A stretch of 64,000 nt of DNA, taken from NCBI GenBank assembly GCA_000751295.2, contig CCMO02000001.1, forward strand, positions 558,001 to 622,000, read 5' to 3'. The stretch comes from a bacterium YEK0313. GTDB lineage: Bacteria; Pseudomonadota; Alphaproteobacteria; Rhizobiales; Phreatobacteraceae. The notes beneath the pieces were generated by a model. It saw only the letters and a list, made by a program, of their open reading frames with translations. It was not told the origin of the DNA and searched no databases. This document shows, one piece after another, positions 9,924 to 17,791 of this stretch; the first letter of the stretch is position 1, and each line of letters starts with the position of its first letter. A program made the translations under genes and the position numbers.

Positions 9924-10933
9924 GGCGTCACCACGACCTTGCCGATGACCTCGCGGTCCTCGATGACCCGCAGGGCCTCGACCGCCTGGTCGAGCGGATA
10001 GGTCCGGTCGACGGGCACTTTCAGCTGGCCCGAGCCGACCAGTTCGAACAGGCGCAGGATGTCGTCGGGTTCCCAGCCGTTGGAGCCGAGGATTTGCAGC
10101 TCGAAGGTCCAGATGAAGCGGATGTCCTCGGTGGGCGCGTAGCCCGCCGTCGCCCCGCAGGTGAGCAGCCGGCCGCCGAGCTTCAGCGTGCGCAGCGATT
10201 TCACCCAGGTGTCGCCGCCGGTGAAGTTGACCACGACGTCGACACCGCCGCTCTTGTCGTGGCGGCGGCGCTGCGGCTTGCCGTGCCGCTCGTGGATGAC
10301 TTTCAGGAAGTCCTCGTCGCGATAAAGGATGACCTCGTCGGCGCCGAGCGCGAGCAGCCGGTCGGCCTTGTCCTGCGACCCGGCCGCCGCGATCACATGG
10401 GCGCCGGCGAGCTTGGCGAGCTGCACGCAGCAGACGCCGACGCCGCCGCTGGCGCCGAGGATGAGCACCTTCTCGCCGGCGGAAACCTTGCCGATGGTCG
10501 TCATCATGCGCAGCGCCGTGCCATAGGCGACCGGCAGCGCCGCGGCCTGCTCGAAGGAGACCGTGTCGGGAATGGCGATCAGCTGGTGGGCGCGAGCGCG
10601 GCAATATTCGGCGAGTCCGCCATTGACCGTCTCGCCCATGAGCCCGCCTTCGACGCGGTTGATGGGGTCGACCAGCACGCGATCGCCGACCTTCCAGCCG
10701 GTGACGCCCGGACCGATCTCGGCGATCTCGCCGACCACATCGAGGCCGATGATGACCGGAAACGGGATCTTGATGCCCGGCATGCCGCGCCGTGTGAACA
10801 CGTCGTGGTAGTTGAGCGAGCTGGCGCGAACGCGCAGCACGACGTCGCCCTCGCCCGCAGTCGGCGTCGGAAACTCCGGCTCCAGGCGGAGGCGGTCGAG
10901 ACCGCCATGTTCTCTCAGGACCACTGCACGCAT
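9920..10933 (-). CDS. Zinc-type alcohol dehydrogenase / quinone oxidoreductase (MDR superfamily)
   Basis: This is an MDR-superfamily NAD(P)H-dependent oxidoreductase of 337 residues. The GroES-like N-terminal domain includes SSLNYHDVFTRRGMPG and PVIIGLDVVGEI, and the Rossmann domain has LILGASGGVGVCC. It lacks the Cys-rich structural zinc lobe seen in true alcohol dehydrogenases, so it resembles the quinone oxidoreductase/enoyl reductase branch. The start at 10933 (MRAVVLREHGG) is the family form; the upstream open frame to 11098 is low-complexity. It is the first gene of the probable nine-gene minus-strand operon and sits next to a 590-base non-coding region. Confidence 0.88.
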   Translation of the reverse strand: MRAVVLREHGGLDRLRLEPEFPTPTAGEGDVVLRVRASSLNYHDVFTRRGMPGIKIPFPVIIGLDVVGEIAEIGPGVTGWKVGDRVLVDPINRVEGGLMGETVNGGLAEYCRARAHQLIAIPDTVSFEQAAALPVAYGTALRMMTTIGKVSAGEKVLILGASGGVGVCCVQLAKLAGAHVIAAAGSQDKADRLLALGADEVILYRDEDFLKVIHERHGKPQRRRHDKSGGVDVVVNFTGGDTWVKSLRTLKLGGRLLTCGATAGYAPTEDIRFIWTFELQILGSNGWEPDDILRLFELVGSGQLKVPVDRTYPLDQAVEALRVIEDREVIGKVVVTP

Positions 10934-11192
10934 CGTATGAAAGCTTTCCCTGTCATGGCGCCGCCGCCTGCTCCGGGCATGGCGCCGCCGCCCCGCGGCT
11001 TCGTCAGCCCGGCTTCGGTCGTCGCCTTGTCCGTGCGCATCCGTCGACGCAGCCGACGCTGGCCGGCTACCGCCGGTCCGCCGCGTCGGGGCGTTCAATA
11101 GAAGCTCCGCTTCGGGTCCGCCGAACCTCTCGGCCGCACCCCGCGGAATGAGCCCAAGTGTTCTGCCGGGAGCCGGTCAAGTCAACCAGAAT

Positions 11193-11208
11193 GTTCTTTT
11201 TGACGAAC
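11193..11208. promoter_or_regulatory. Operator-like dyad, copy 1
   Basis: GTTCTTTTTGACGAAC has GTTC/GAAC arms and shares its first eight bases with the dyad at 11410-11425, 217 bases away. Two similar dyads flanking an AT-rich stretch upstream of kynureninase suggest a repressor or activator site pair. The binding protein is unknown. Confidence 0.4.
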
Positions 11209-11406
11209 AATCCAGCCAGGAAGAAGGATTCTCCTGTTCACGCCCGAAGGAGAAGTTCGGCCTCTCAATTTCCAAAAATGCACCATTTTTGCGCATATTT
11301 GGCAAGAGTGAGACAAAAATCTTCCGGCCTGTGGTGTCATTCGCGATAGATTTTGGAAGAAATCTGTCTCACATATAGAACATGAAAGGGAAATGGTCTC
11401 TGAGCC

Positions 11407-11428
11407 ATCGTTCTTTTAGAAGAACGAT
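11407..11428. promoter_or_regulatory. Operator-like dyad, copy 2, perfect 9-bp arms
   Basis: ATCGTTCTT and AAGAACGAT form a perfect 9-bp inverted repeat around TTAG, about 100 bases upstream of the kynureninase ATG. Its core GTTCTTTTAGAAGAAC (11410-11425) resembles the dyad at 11193-11208. It could be a protein-binding site or a hairpin in the leader; position favours an operator for the kynureninase promoter. Confidence 0.45.
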
Positions 11429-11526
11429 CTATTCCGCGGTGTCGACTGGGCGAAGCGTGCTCGTTCGGGCTGGCCGCGGCCGGGTTGCTCGGCTAACGTC
11501 GGCGCGGCTCTGAGGGAGATCTGCCG

Positions 11527-12813
11527 ATGCATGCCGAGGTCGAAGCCGCCCGGGCGGTGCGCCTTGCCACGACGCCCGACAGGATGGCGGCGATCGAGCG
11601 AGACCGGCAGGACCCTCTGGCCGGGCTGCGCGACCATTTCGCGCTTCCGCCCGACGACATCTATCTCGACGGCAATTCGCTCGGCGCCATGCCGCGCACG
11701 GTGCCGGCGACGCTTGCCGAAGCGCTCGAGGACGGCTGGGCCAAAGGGCTGATCCGCAGCTGGAACGAGCGCGACTGGCACATGCTGCCGGTCATCGTCG
11801 GCGACCGGCTGGCGCCGCTCATGGGCGCGGCGAGCGGCGAGGTGCTGGTCAGCGATTCCACCTCGGTCAACCTGTTCAAGGTGTTCTGCGCCGCCATGGG
11901 CCTGAGGCCCGGCCGGACCGGGGTCATATCCGAGCGCAACAACTTTCCGACCGACATCCATATCCTGCAGGGCGCGATCGCCAATGTGCACCGGCATGCG
12001 CATCTCGCGCTCGCCGCTGACGACGATGCCTCGGTCGAGGCGCTCATCAACGGCGACACGGCGGTGGTCTGCCTGTCGCACGTCAACTACCGCACCGGCC
12101 AGCTGCGCGACATGGCGCGTCTCACCCGGGCCGCCCATGCCGCCGGCGCGCTCGTCATCTGGGATCTCTGCCATTCGCTCGGCGCCCTGCCGGTCGACCT
12201 GAATGGCGCGGGCGTCGATTTCGCCGTCGGCTGCACCTACAAATATCTGAATTCGGGCCCCGGCGGCCCGGCCTGGCTGTTCGTCGCGGCGCGCCATCTC
12301 GACGGCATCGAGAGCCCGCTGACCGGCTGGCAGGGCCATGCCGCGCCCTTCGCCTTCGAGATCGACTACCGGCCGGCGGCCACCATCGAGAAGTTCCGCT
12401 GCGGCACGCCGCCGGTCCTCTCCTACCTGCCGCTGATCGAGAGCCTGAAGATCTTCGAGGCGGCCGACATGAACCTGGTGCGCGCCAAGTCGGTCGCGCT
12501 GACCAGCCTGTTCATCAGCCTCGTCGAAACGCGCCTCGCCGGCCACGGCCTTGCCGTCATCAGCCCGCGTGATCCCGACGGGCGCGGCAGCCAGGTCGCG
12601 CTGACCCACGCGAAGGGCTGGGAGATCATGCAGGCGCTGATCGCCTGCGGCGTGATCGGCGACTTCCGGGCACCCGACATCCTGCGCTTCGGCTTCACCC
12701 CGCTCTATACCCGCTTCGAGGATGTCTGGGCGGCGGTCGCCGTGCTCGAAAAGATCATGGCGACCGGCCTCTGGCAGGCGCCGGCCTTCGCCGAGCGCAA
12801 GCGGGTGACCTGA
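11527..12813 (+). CDS. kynU: Kynureninase
   Basis: This is a PLP-dependent hydrolase of 428 residues that cleaves kynurenine to anthranilate and alanine in tryptophan degradation. Family landmarks are YLDGNSLGAMPR (47-57), ISERNNFPTD (134-143), an aspartate in IWDLCHSLGA, and CTYKYLNSGPGGPAW, with the likely Schiff-base Lys239. A GAGGGAGA ribosome-binding site is correctly spaced before the ATG. It is a single plus-strand gene; kynA and kynB are not adjacent. Its 3' end converges on an MFS gene with a seven-base gap. Regulation may use the dyads upstream. Confidence 0.95.
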   Translation: MHAEVEAARAVRLATTPDRMAAIERDRQDPLAGLRDHFALPPDDIYLDGNSLGAMPRTVPATLAEALEDGWAKGLIRSWNERDWHMLPVIVGDRLAPLMGAASGEVLVSDSTSVNLFKVFCAAMGLRPGRTGVISERNNFPTDIHILQGAIANVHRHAHLALAADDDASVEALINGDTAVVCLSHVNYRTGQLRDMARLTRAAHAAGALVIWDLCHSLGALPVDLNGAGVDFAVGCTYKYLNSGPGGPAWLFVAARHLDGIESPLTGWQGHAAPFAFEIDYRPAATIEKFRCGTPPVLSYLPLIESLKIFEAADMNLVRAKSVALTSLFISLVETRLAGHGLAVISPRDPDGRGSQVALTHAKGWEIMQALIACGVIGDFRAPDILRFGFTPLYTRFEDVWAAVAVLEKIMATGLWQAPAFAERKRVT

Positions 12814-12820
12814 GGGGGGG

Positions 12821-14062
12821 TCAGCGCCGCGCCCCGGCCATCGCCTGCGGCCTGAGCGCCAGCGACAGCAGCGCGCCGACGAGCGCGAGGCACGAAATCT
12901 GGACAAGCCCGGCGCTCACCCAGCCCGCCTTGCCGGCGATGAAGCCGATGAGATAGCCGGCAAAGGCGCCCGCGCCGTAGAGGCTGGTGACGAAGATGCC
13001 GGTGGCGCGGCCGGCCTCGGACGGCACCACCGCCTTCACGTGATAGCCGGCGAGATTGACGTAGATCGTGCCGCTGATGACGAAGCCCCAGACGAAGGAG
13101 AGCGCGGCCTGCGCGACAAAGGCCGTCGCGCCCTGGAAGATGAAATAGCCGAGCGCCGCCGCCGCGAGGAAGGCGGCTCCCAACACGAGGCGCGGCGAGA
13201 AGCGGTCGCCGAGCCAGCCGCCGACGAGCGAGGCGAGCACGCCGAGCCCGTAGATGCTCATGACGCGCCCGGTATCGGCCGGCGAGAACTTGAGCTCCTC
13301 GCGCAGGAAGGTCGGATACATGCCGAGATAGCCGTAGATGATCAGGCCGCCGATGACACTGAGCACGGTCAGCAGCACCGTGTTGCGGTTGGCAAGGCTC
13401 GCGGCGCCGCCCATGGCGGCCCGCCCGTCGCGCCGGTCGACGACCTCGGTCAGAGCCGGCGAGACGCAGAGCCAGATCGCCGCCATGGCGACGAAACCGA
13501 TCAGGCCGAAGCCGATGATCGGGCCGCGCCAGGTGCCTTCGAGCTGTAGCAGCATGGCGGCGGCGATCGGCCCCAGGATCGCGCCGACGCCGAAGGAGGC
13601 GTTGATGGCCCCGACGGCGACCGCGCGATAGCGCACGAAATAGCTGGTCGCGACGGCGATCAGCGCGGTCAGCTGCATCGCCTCGCCGATGCCGGTGGCA
13701 GCACGGTAGACCAGCATGTCGGCCATTCCGGCGGCATAGGCGGTGAGCACCGTTCCCACCGAAAAGATGGCGATGCCGATCTGCAGCACCGCCTTGCGCG
13801 AATAGCGCGCCAGGAGATAGCCGGTGGGCCAGCCGGCAACCGCCATGCCGAGCGTGAAGATGGTGGAGAGCAGGCCGGTATCGGCAAGCGAGAAGCCGTA
13901 GTCGCGCCTGACGTCGGCGGCCAGCAGCGGGAAGATCTGCCGGTCCATGGCATTGATCACATAGGACAGCAGCAGCACGCCGAACATCAGCAGCACGACA
14001 AGGCGCGTGTCGGGATCGGCACCGGCGCGCGCGGGCGCCGCGGCAGTGGTTGCCTCGTTCAT
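12821..14062 (-). CDS. MFS transporter
   Basis: This major facilitator of about 413 residues has 12 predicted membrane segments. The first reads VVLLMFGVLLLSYVINAMDRQIF, with the YVINAMDRQ motif of anion/organic-acid-type MFS carriers, and the loop WPTGYLLARYSRKAVLQ follows the second helix. An AAGGAGG ribosome-binding site (14068-14074) is five bases from the ATG at 14062 and only two from that at 14065, so I choose 14062. It is the last gene of the operon with the deacetylase-like and FAH-family genes and probably moves their substrate. The transport direction and substrate are not visible. Confidence 0.9.
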   Translation of the reverse strand: MNEATTAAAPARAGADPDTRLVVLLMFGVLLLSYVINAMDRQIFPLLAADVRRDYGFSLADTGLLSTIFTLGMAVAGWPTGYLLARYSRKAVLQIGIAIFSVGTVLTAYAAGMADMLVYRAATGIGEAMQLTALIAVATSYFVRYRAVAVGAINASFGVGAILGPIAAAMLLQLEGTWRGPIIGFGLIGFVAMAAIWLCVSPALTEVVDRRDGRAAMGGAASLANRNTVLLTVLSVIGGLIIYGYLGMYPTFLREELKFSPADTGRVMSIYGLGVLASLVGGWLGDRFSPRLVLGAAFLAAAALGYFIFQGATAFVAQAALSFVWGFVISGTIYVNLAGYHVKAVVPSEAGRATGIFVTSLYGAGAFAGYLIGFIAGKAGWVSAGLVQISCLALVGALLSLALRPQAMAGARR

Positions 14063-14168
14063 CATGGCCTCCTTGCGGCCGGCCCGGCTGTCGCACGGGC
14101 ATCTTGAAGGTTTCATCCCGTTACGGCCGCGTCTTGACGCGCGGTCCGCCTCGTCGGATCGTGCGGCG

Positions 14169-15041
14169 TCAGCCGGCGCGCGGCGCCCGGTACCAGTCGA
14201 GGATCTCCTCGCCGGTCATGAAGGCGACCCCGGGCCGCGCGGCAATGTGCTGAAGGGCTTCGCGAAAATAGCGCAGGCGATGCGGCGCGCCCATGATGTA
14301 GGGATGCACGACCAGCGCCATGACGCGCGCCGAGCCTTCGGCGTCGGCGTAGAGCTGCTCGAACTGGTCGATCGCGCGGTCGCGATATTCCGAGGCCTTG
14401 TGATGCTGGATCAGCATCATCGCGACATCGTTGCATTCCTGGGTATAGGGCACGTTGACGATCGGGCCCGAGCGCGTCTTCAGCTCGACCGGCTGGTCGT
14501 CCAGCACCCAGTCGCAGACATAGTCGTAGCCCTGCTCGACCAGGATGTCCGGCGTCTCCCAGGTCTCGGTGAGGCCCGGTCCCAGCCAGCCGCGCGGCGG
14601 CCTGCCGACATAGGCGCGGATCGCCTCGGTGGTCCTCACGATGTCCTCGCGCTCGTCGGCGACCTTCTGCATGTTCTTCTGGGTGAAGCCGTGGCCGATG
14701 AATTCCCAGCCGCGGTCGCGGGCGGCGCGCGCGATCGGCTCGTAGGTGCCGATCGCCGAACCGTTGATGGCCAGCACGGCGCGGATCTTCAGCGCGTCGA
14801 AGACCGGCAGCATGCGCCAGAAGCCGACGCGGTTGCCGTATTCGTGCCAGGCCCAGTTGGGAATGTCGGGGCTCGGCGAGCCGCCGGCCGGCGGCGTCAG
14901 CACCGTGCGCGGCATCGGCTCGCGCGCGTTCCATTCCTCGATGTTGACGATCACCCAGACCGCGAGCCGGGCCTTGTCCGGCAACGCCAGAGCGGGCCGG
15001 TCGGCAATGGCCGAATAGGCGATGCGTTCCGTCGGCAGCAT
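14169..15041 (-). CDS. Polysaccharide deacetylase family protein (PuuE-like)
   Basis: This 290-residue protein resembles the NodB/PuuE-type polysaccharide deacetylase fold. Recognisable stretches are NIEEWNAREPMPRTVL, PDIPNWAWHEYGNRVGFWRML, GWEFIGHGFTQKNM and VHPYIMGAPHRLRYF. This branch includes enzymes annotated as allantoinase-type or N-carbamoyl hydrolases, not only true sugar deacetylases. AGGAG is correctly spaced before the ATG at 15041, so the longer frame to 15083 is not used. The start lies one base after the FAH-family stop. The soluble N-terminus and catabolic neighbours suggest a cytoplasmic small-molecule C-N hydrolase rather than a wall enzyme. Confidence 0.8.
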   Translation of the reverse strand: MLPTERIAYSAIADRPALALPDKARLAVWVIVNIEEWNAREPMPRTVLTPPAGGSPSPDIPNWAWHEYGNRVGFWRMLPVFDALKIRAVLAINGSAIGTYEPIARAARDRGWEFIGHGFTQKNMQKVADEREDIVRTTEAIRAYVGRPPRGWLGPGLTETWETPDILVEQGYDYVCDWVLDDQPVELKTRSGPIVNVPYTQECNDVAMMLIQHHKASEYRDRAIDQFEQLYADAEGSARVMALVVHPYIMGAPHRLRYFREALQHIAARPGVAFMTGEEILDWYRAPRAG

Positions 15042-15042
15042 G

Positions 15043-15762
15043 TCAGCGCTCCTGCTCGGCAATGGTGATGACCAGCGGCGCAAGGCCCGCGACGGTCGCC
15101 TCCAGGCGGTCGCCGGGGACCACCGGCCCGACGCCGGCGGGCGTACCGGTGAAGACGAGGTCGCCGGGCGCCAGCGCGTAGTGGCGCGACAGATTGGCGA
15201 CGATCTCCGCGACGTTCCAGATCATCTGCCCGATGTCGCCGGTCTGCCTGACCACGCCGTTGACGCTGAGCGCGATGGTGCCGGCGCCAATATGCCCGAC
15301 CGCCGCCGCCGGATGGATCGGACCGCAGGGCGCCGACCGGTCGAACGACTTGCCGACCTCCCAGGGAAGGCGCGCCTCGCGCGCCTCGCGCTGGCGGTCG
15401 CGGCGCGTCAGGTCGATGCCGACGGCATAACCGAAGACGTGCTCCAGCGCCTGCGCGACCGGAATGTCGCGGCCGCCCCTGCCGATCGCGGCGACCAGCT
15501 CGACCTCATGCTGGAAATCGTCGGTGAAGGCGGGATAGGCGACGGCCTCGCCGTCCAGCACGATGGCGTCGGCCGGCTTCTGGAAGAAGAAGGGCGGATC
15601 GCGTTCGTCGCCCTCCTTCATCTCCCTGATATGGTCGACATAGTTGCGGCCGACGCAGTAGAGCCTGCGGACCGCGAAGACGGCGTCCTCGCCCGTCACC
15701 GGCAGCACGACCGGCTCGGGCGCGACGATGAATTTGCGCTGCTGGATCTGCACGATCCTCAT
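15043..15762 (-). CDS. Fumarylacetoacetate hydrolase family protein (fumarylpyruvate hydrolase-like)
   Basis: This FAH-fold enzyme of about 239 residues resembles fumarylpyruvate hydrolases of the gentisate pathway. It has RRLYCVGRNYVDHIREM near the N-terminus, FFFQKPADAIV, the metal-binding HEVELVAAIG, GYAVGIDLTRRDRQ and FTGTPAGVGPV. The GGGAGG element abuts the ATG at 15762, so initiation may really occur at the in-frame GTG at 15753. It is divergent from a GntR regulator with operator-like repeats between, and is followed by the deacetylase-like gene. Substrate assignment rests on motif similarity only. Confidence 0.85.
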   Translation of the reverse strand: MRIVQIQQRKFIVAPEPVVLPVTGEDAVFAVRRLYCVGRNYVDHIREMKEGDERDPPFFFQKPADAIVLDGEAVAYPAFTDDFQHEVELVAAIGRGGRDIPVAQALEHVFGYAVGIDLTRRDRQREAREARLPWEVGKSFDRSAPCGPIHPAAAVGHIGAGTIALSVNGVVRQTGDIGQMIWNVAEIVANLSRHYALAPGDLVFTGTPAGVGPVVPGDRLEATVAGLAPLVITIAEQER

Positions 15763-15822
15763 CCTCCCAGAGAAAAATCGGCTCGATGCGGCGAGCATCG
15801 GCACCGTGTTGCTCATGAGAAT

Positions 15823-15865
15823 GTGCGCACAATTATTCATTGTCAACGACAAAGTGTGTACAATT
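15823..15865. promoter_or_regulatory. GntR-type operator cluster between FAH-family and GntR genes
   Basis: On the minus strand two copies of AATTGTRCRCAC occur (15823-15834 and 15854-15865), 31 bases apart, about three helical turns. Between them lies the dyad TTGTCAACGACAA (15840-15852). FadR-subfamily GntR proteins bind short TNGTNNACNA-like dyads, and the divergent gene at 15992 encodes such a protein. Autoregulation plus control of the FAH operon is the likely role. Confidence 0.6.
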
Positions 15866-15991
15866 TTGACGACCAGACACGCAAGTTGATGCATATCGCG
15901 CGGGATCGGCGGTTGGCGTCCCTTGACCGCCCCGGCCGCCAGCCCCAGAACGGACATTCCCTGCCCAACGATGAAAGGTGAATCAGGGCCG

Positions 15992-16732
15992 ATGGCGAAA
16001 GCCTCCAGCATCCAGGCCGGTCAGGGTCGGCGGCCCCGCTCCGGCGCGCTGGTCGAACAGCTGCGCCAGGCCCTGCTCGACGGGCAGTTCGCGCCGGCGA
16101 GCCGCCTCAACGAAGTGCATCTGAGCCGGTCGCTCGAGGTCTCGCGCACGCCACTGCGCTCGGCCTTGCAGATGCTCGCCGGCGAAGGCCTGCTCCACTA
16201 CACGCCCAACAAGGGCTTCACCGTTCCCGAGCAGTCGCTTGCGACGATCGTCGACGCCTATGAGATGCGGGCGCTCGCCGAGGGCCTGGCGGCGCGGCTG
16301 GCGGCCGAGCGCGGCCTGAGCGAGGCCCAGCGCGCTTCACTCGACGCCTCGCTCGCCGCGGGCGACGCTGCGCTCGCCGACGGAGCCGAGCCGGCCGCCC
16401 GCCGTGCCGCCTATGCCGCGGCCAACGAGATCTTCCACGGCACGATCCACGAGGCCGCAGGGTCGAGCCTCGTCAGGGACGTGGTGCGGCTCTGCCAGCG
16501 CGTGCCGCAGGCCTCGGCTCACAATATCGTCGCCTTCGACCTCGACGACATGCGCCAGCGCCATGCCCTGCACCATCGGATCTATGATGCGATCCTCGGC
16601 CGCGAGCCGCGCGAGGCCGAGGCGCTGATGCGCCAGCACGTCCTGTCGGTGAAGCTGTCCATGGCGCGGGCCTTCGCCCGGCGTTTGCCGGGCGAGGCGG
16701 CGGCCCCCGCGCCGGCACCGGGCGCCGTCTGA
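15992..16732 (+). CDS. GntR family regulator (FadR/FCD subfamily)
   Basis: This 246-residue regulator has an N-terminal winged HTH (about 15-80: GALVEQLRQALLDGQFAPASRLNEVHLS, VSRTPLRSALQMLAGEGLL) and an all-helical FCD effector domain (about 90-225). The FCD domain has the metal/ligand-type residues of EMRALAEGLAARLAA, FHGTIHEAAGS and RQRHALHHRIYDAI. I prefer the ATG at 15992 over 15923 or 15971 because the earlier codons encode no conserved sequence. It is divergent from the FAH/deacetylase/MFS operon, which it most likely represses until a carboxylate inducer binds. Confidence 0.88.
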   Translation: MAKASSIQAGQGRRPRSGALVEQLRQALLDGQFAPASRLNEVHLSRSLEVSRTPLRSALQMLAGEGLLHYTPNKGFTVPEQSLATIVDAYEMRALAEGLAARLAAERGLSEAQRASLDASLAAGDAALADGAEPAARRAAYAAANEIFHGTIHEAAGSSLVRDVVRLCQRVPQASAHNIVAFDLDDMRQRHALHHRIYDAILGREPREAEALMRQHVLSVKLSMARAFARRLPGEAAAPAPAPGAV

Positions 16733-16759
16733 CCGCGCCCGCCACCGCCATGCGCGCCG

Positions 16760-17623
16760 TCAGCCGACGAGGCTCAGGAGATAGCGGCCATAGTCGCTGT
16801 GCGACAGAGCTTCGCCGAGGGCGGCGAACTCGTCGCGGCTGATATAGCCGAGCTGGTAGGCGATTTCCTCGGGGCACGAAATGCGGAAGCCCTGGCGCTT
16901 CTCCAGGGCCCGGACGAATTCACTCGCCTCCAGGAGGCTGTCGGGCGTGCCGGTGTCGAGCCAGGCGAAACCGCGGCCGAGCCGCTCGACGGTGAGCTTG
17001 CCGCGCGCGAGATAGGCGCCGTTGACGTCGGTGATCTCCAGTTCCCCGCGCGCAGAAGGGCGGATCGCGCGGGCGATCTCGACCACCTCGGCATCGTAGA
17101 AATAGAGCCCCGTGACCGCCCAGTTCGATCGCGGGCGCGCCGGCTTCTCCTCGATCGACAGCGCCTTGCCGTCGGCGTCGAAGGCGACCACGCCGTAACG
17201 CTGCGGATCGGTGACGTGATAGGCGAAGACGGTTGCGCCTTCCGTCCGCCGCGCGGCCGCGGCGAGGCGCAGCGGCAGGCCGTGGCCGTAATAGATATTG
17301 TCGCCGAGAACCAGCGCACAGGGCCCGCCGGCAATGAAGTCCGCCCCGATGATGAAGGCCTGGGCAAGGCCTTCCGGCCGCGGCTGGACGGCATAGGAGA
17401 GCTGCAGGCCCCAGCGCCGACCGTCACCGAGCAGCCCTTCGAAAGCCGAGCGATCCTGCGGCGTCGTGATGATCAGGATCTCGCGGATGCCGGCGAGCAT
17501 CAGCGTCGACAGCGGATAATAGATCATCGGCTTGTCGTAGACCGGCAGGAGCTGCTTCGACGAGACGAGGGTCATCGGATGCAGGCGTGTGCCGTTGCCG
17601 CCGGCGAGGATGATGCCCTTCAT
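16760..17623 (-). CDS. rfbA: Glucose-1-phosphate thymidylyltransferase
   Basis: This 287-residue RmlA/RfbA enzyme makes dTDP-glucose from dTTP and glucose 1-phosphate, the first step toward dTDP-rhamnose and related sugars. The N-terminal MKGIILAGGNGTRLHPMT is the nucleotide-binding signature, followed by SKQLLPVYDKPMIYYPLS, VLGDNIYYGHGL, EEKPARPRSNWAVTGLYFYD and FAWLDTGTPDSLLEASEFV, all diagnostic. GGGAG before the ATG at 17623 supports that start. It follows rfbB on the same strand with a 168-base gap. rfbC and rfbD are not in the window. Confidence 0.95.
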   Translation of the reverse strand: MKGIILAGGNGTRLHPMTLVSSKQLLPVYDKPMIYYPLSTLMLAGIREILIITTPQDRSAFEGLLGDGRRWGLQLSYAVQPRPEGLAQAFIIGADFIAGGPCALVLGDNIYYGHGLPLRLAAAARRTEGATVFAYHVTDPQRYGVVAFDADGKALSIEEKPARPRSNWAVTGLYFYDAEVVEIARAIRPSARGELEITDVNGAYLARGKLTVERLGRGFAWLDTGTPDSLLEASEFVRALEKRQGFRISCPEEIAYQLGYISRDEFAALGEALSHSDYGRYLLSLVG

Positions 17624-17791
17624 GATGCCGCTCCCATGGCTTGCCGTACCCATCTCCGCCTCTCGTCAGCCGCCGCCGCGCGACTGTGCATGGCGACGGC
17701 CAGACTATCAGCCCCCCGTTGACGACCGGTGTCGTCCTGATCCGTGCAGTTCGTCCCGCTCGCGGGCGGGACAAGTCGTGACGGCCGACGT

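Larger units (their letters stand above)
10934..11526. promoter_or_regulatory. Intergenic region with AT-rich core and several inverted repeats
   Basis: No convincing gene lies between the divergent dehydrogenase operon and kynureninase. The first 200 bases are GC-rich like the coding DNA, while about 11190-11430 is markedly AT-rich. It holds two related 16-bp dyads (11193-11208 and 11410-11425) and an imperfect 18-bp inverted repeat, with arms 11308-11325 (GTGAGACAAAAATCTTCC) and 11355-11372 (GGAAGAAATCTGTCTCAC) matching at 15 of 18 positions. It probably carries promoters and operators for both directions. A 76-codon frame at 11148-11378 looks spurious. Confidence 0.6.

Noticed and set aside
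11148..11378. Short frame of 76 codons in the AT-rich gap
   Set aside because: No ribosome-binding site or recognisable content, and it covers the inverted repeats that look regulatory.
11416..12906. Minus-strand open frame of 496 codons across kynureninase
   Set aside because: Kynureninase on the plus strand has all family motifs and a ribosome-binding site. The antisense frame has none.
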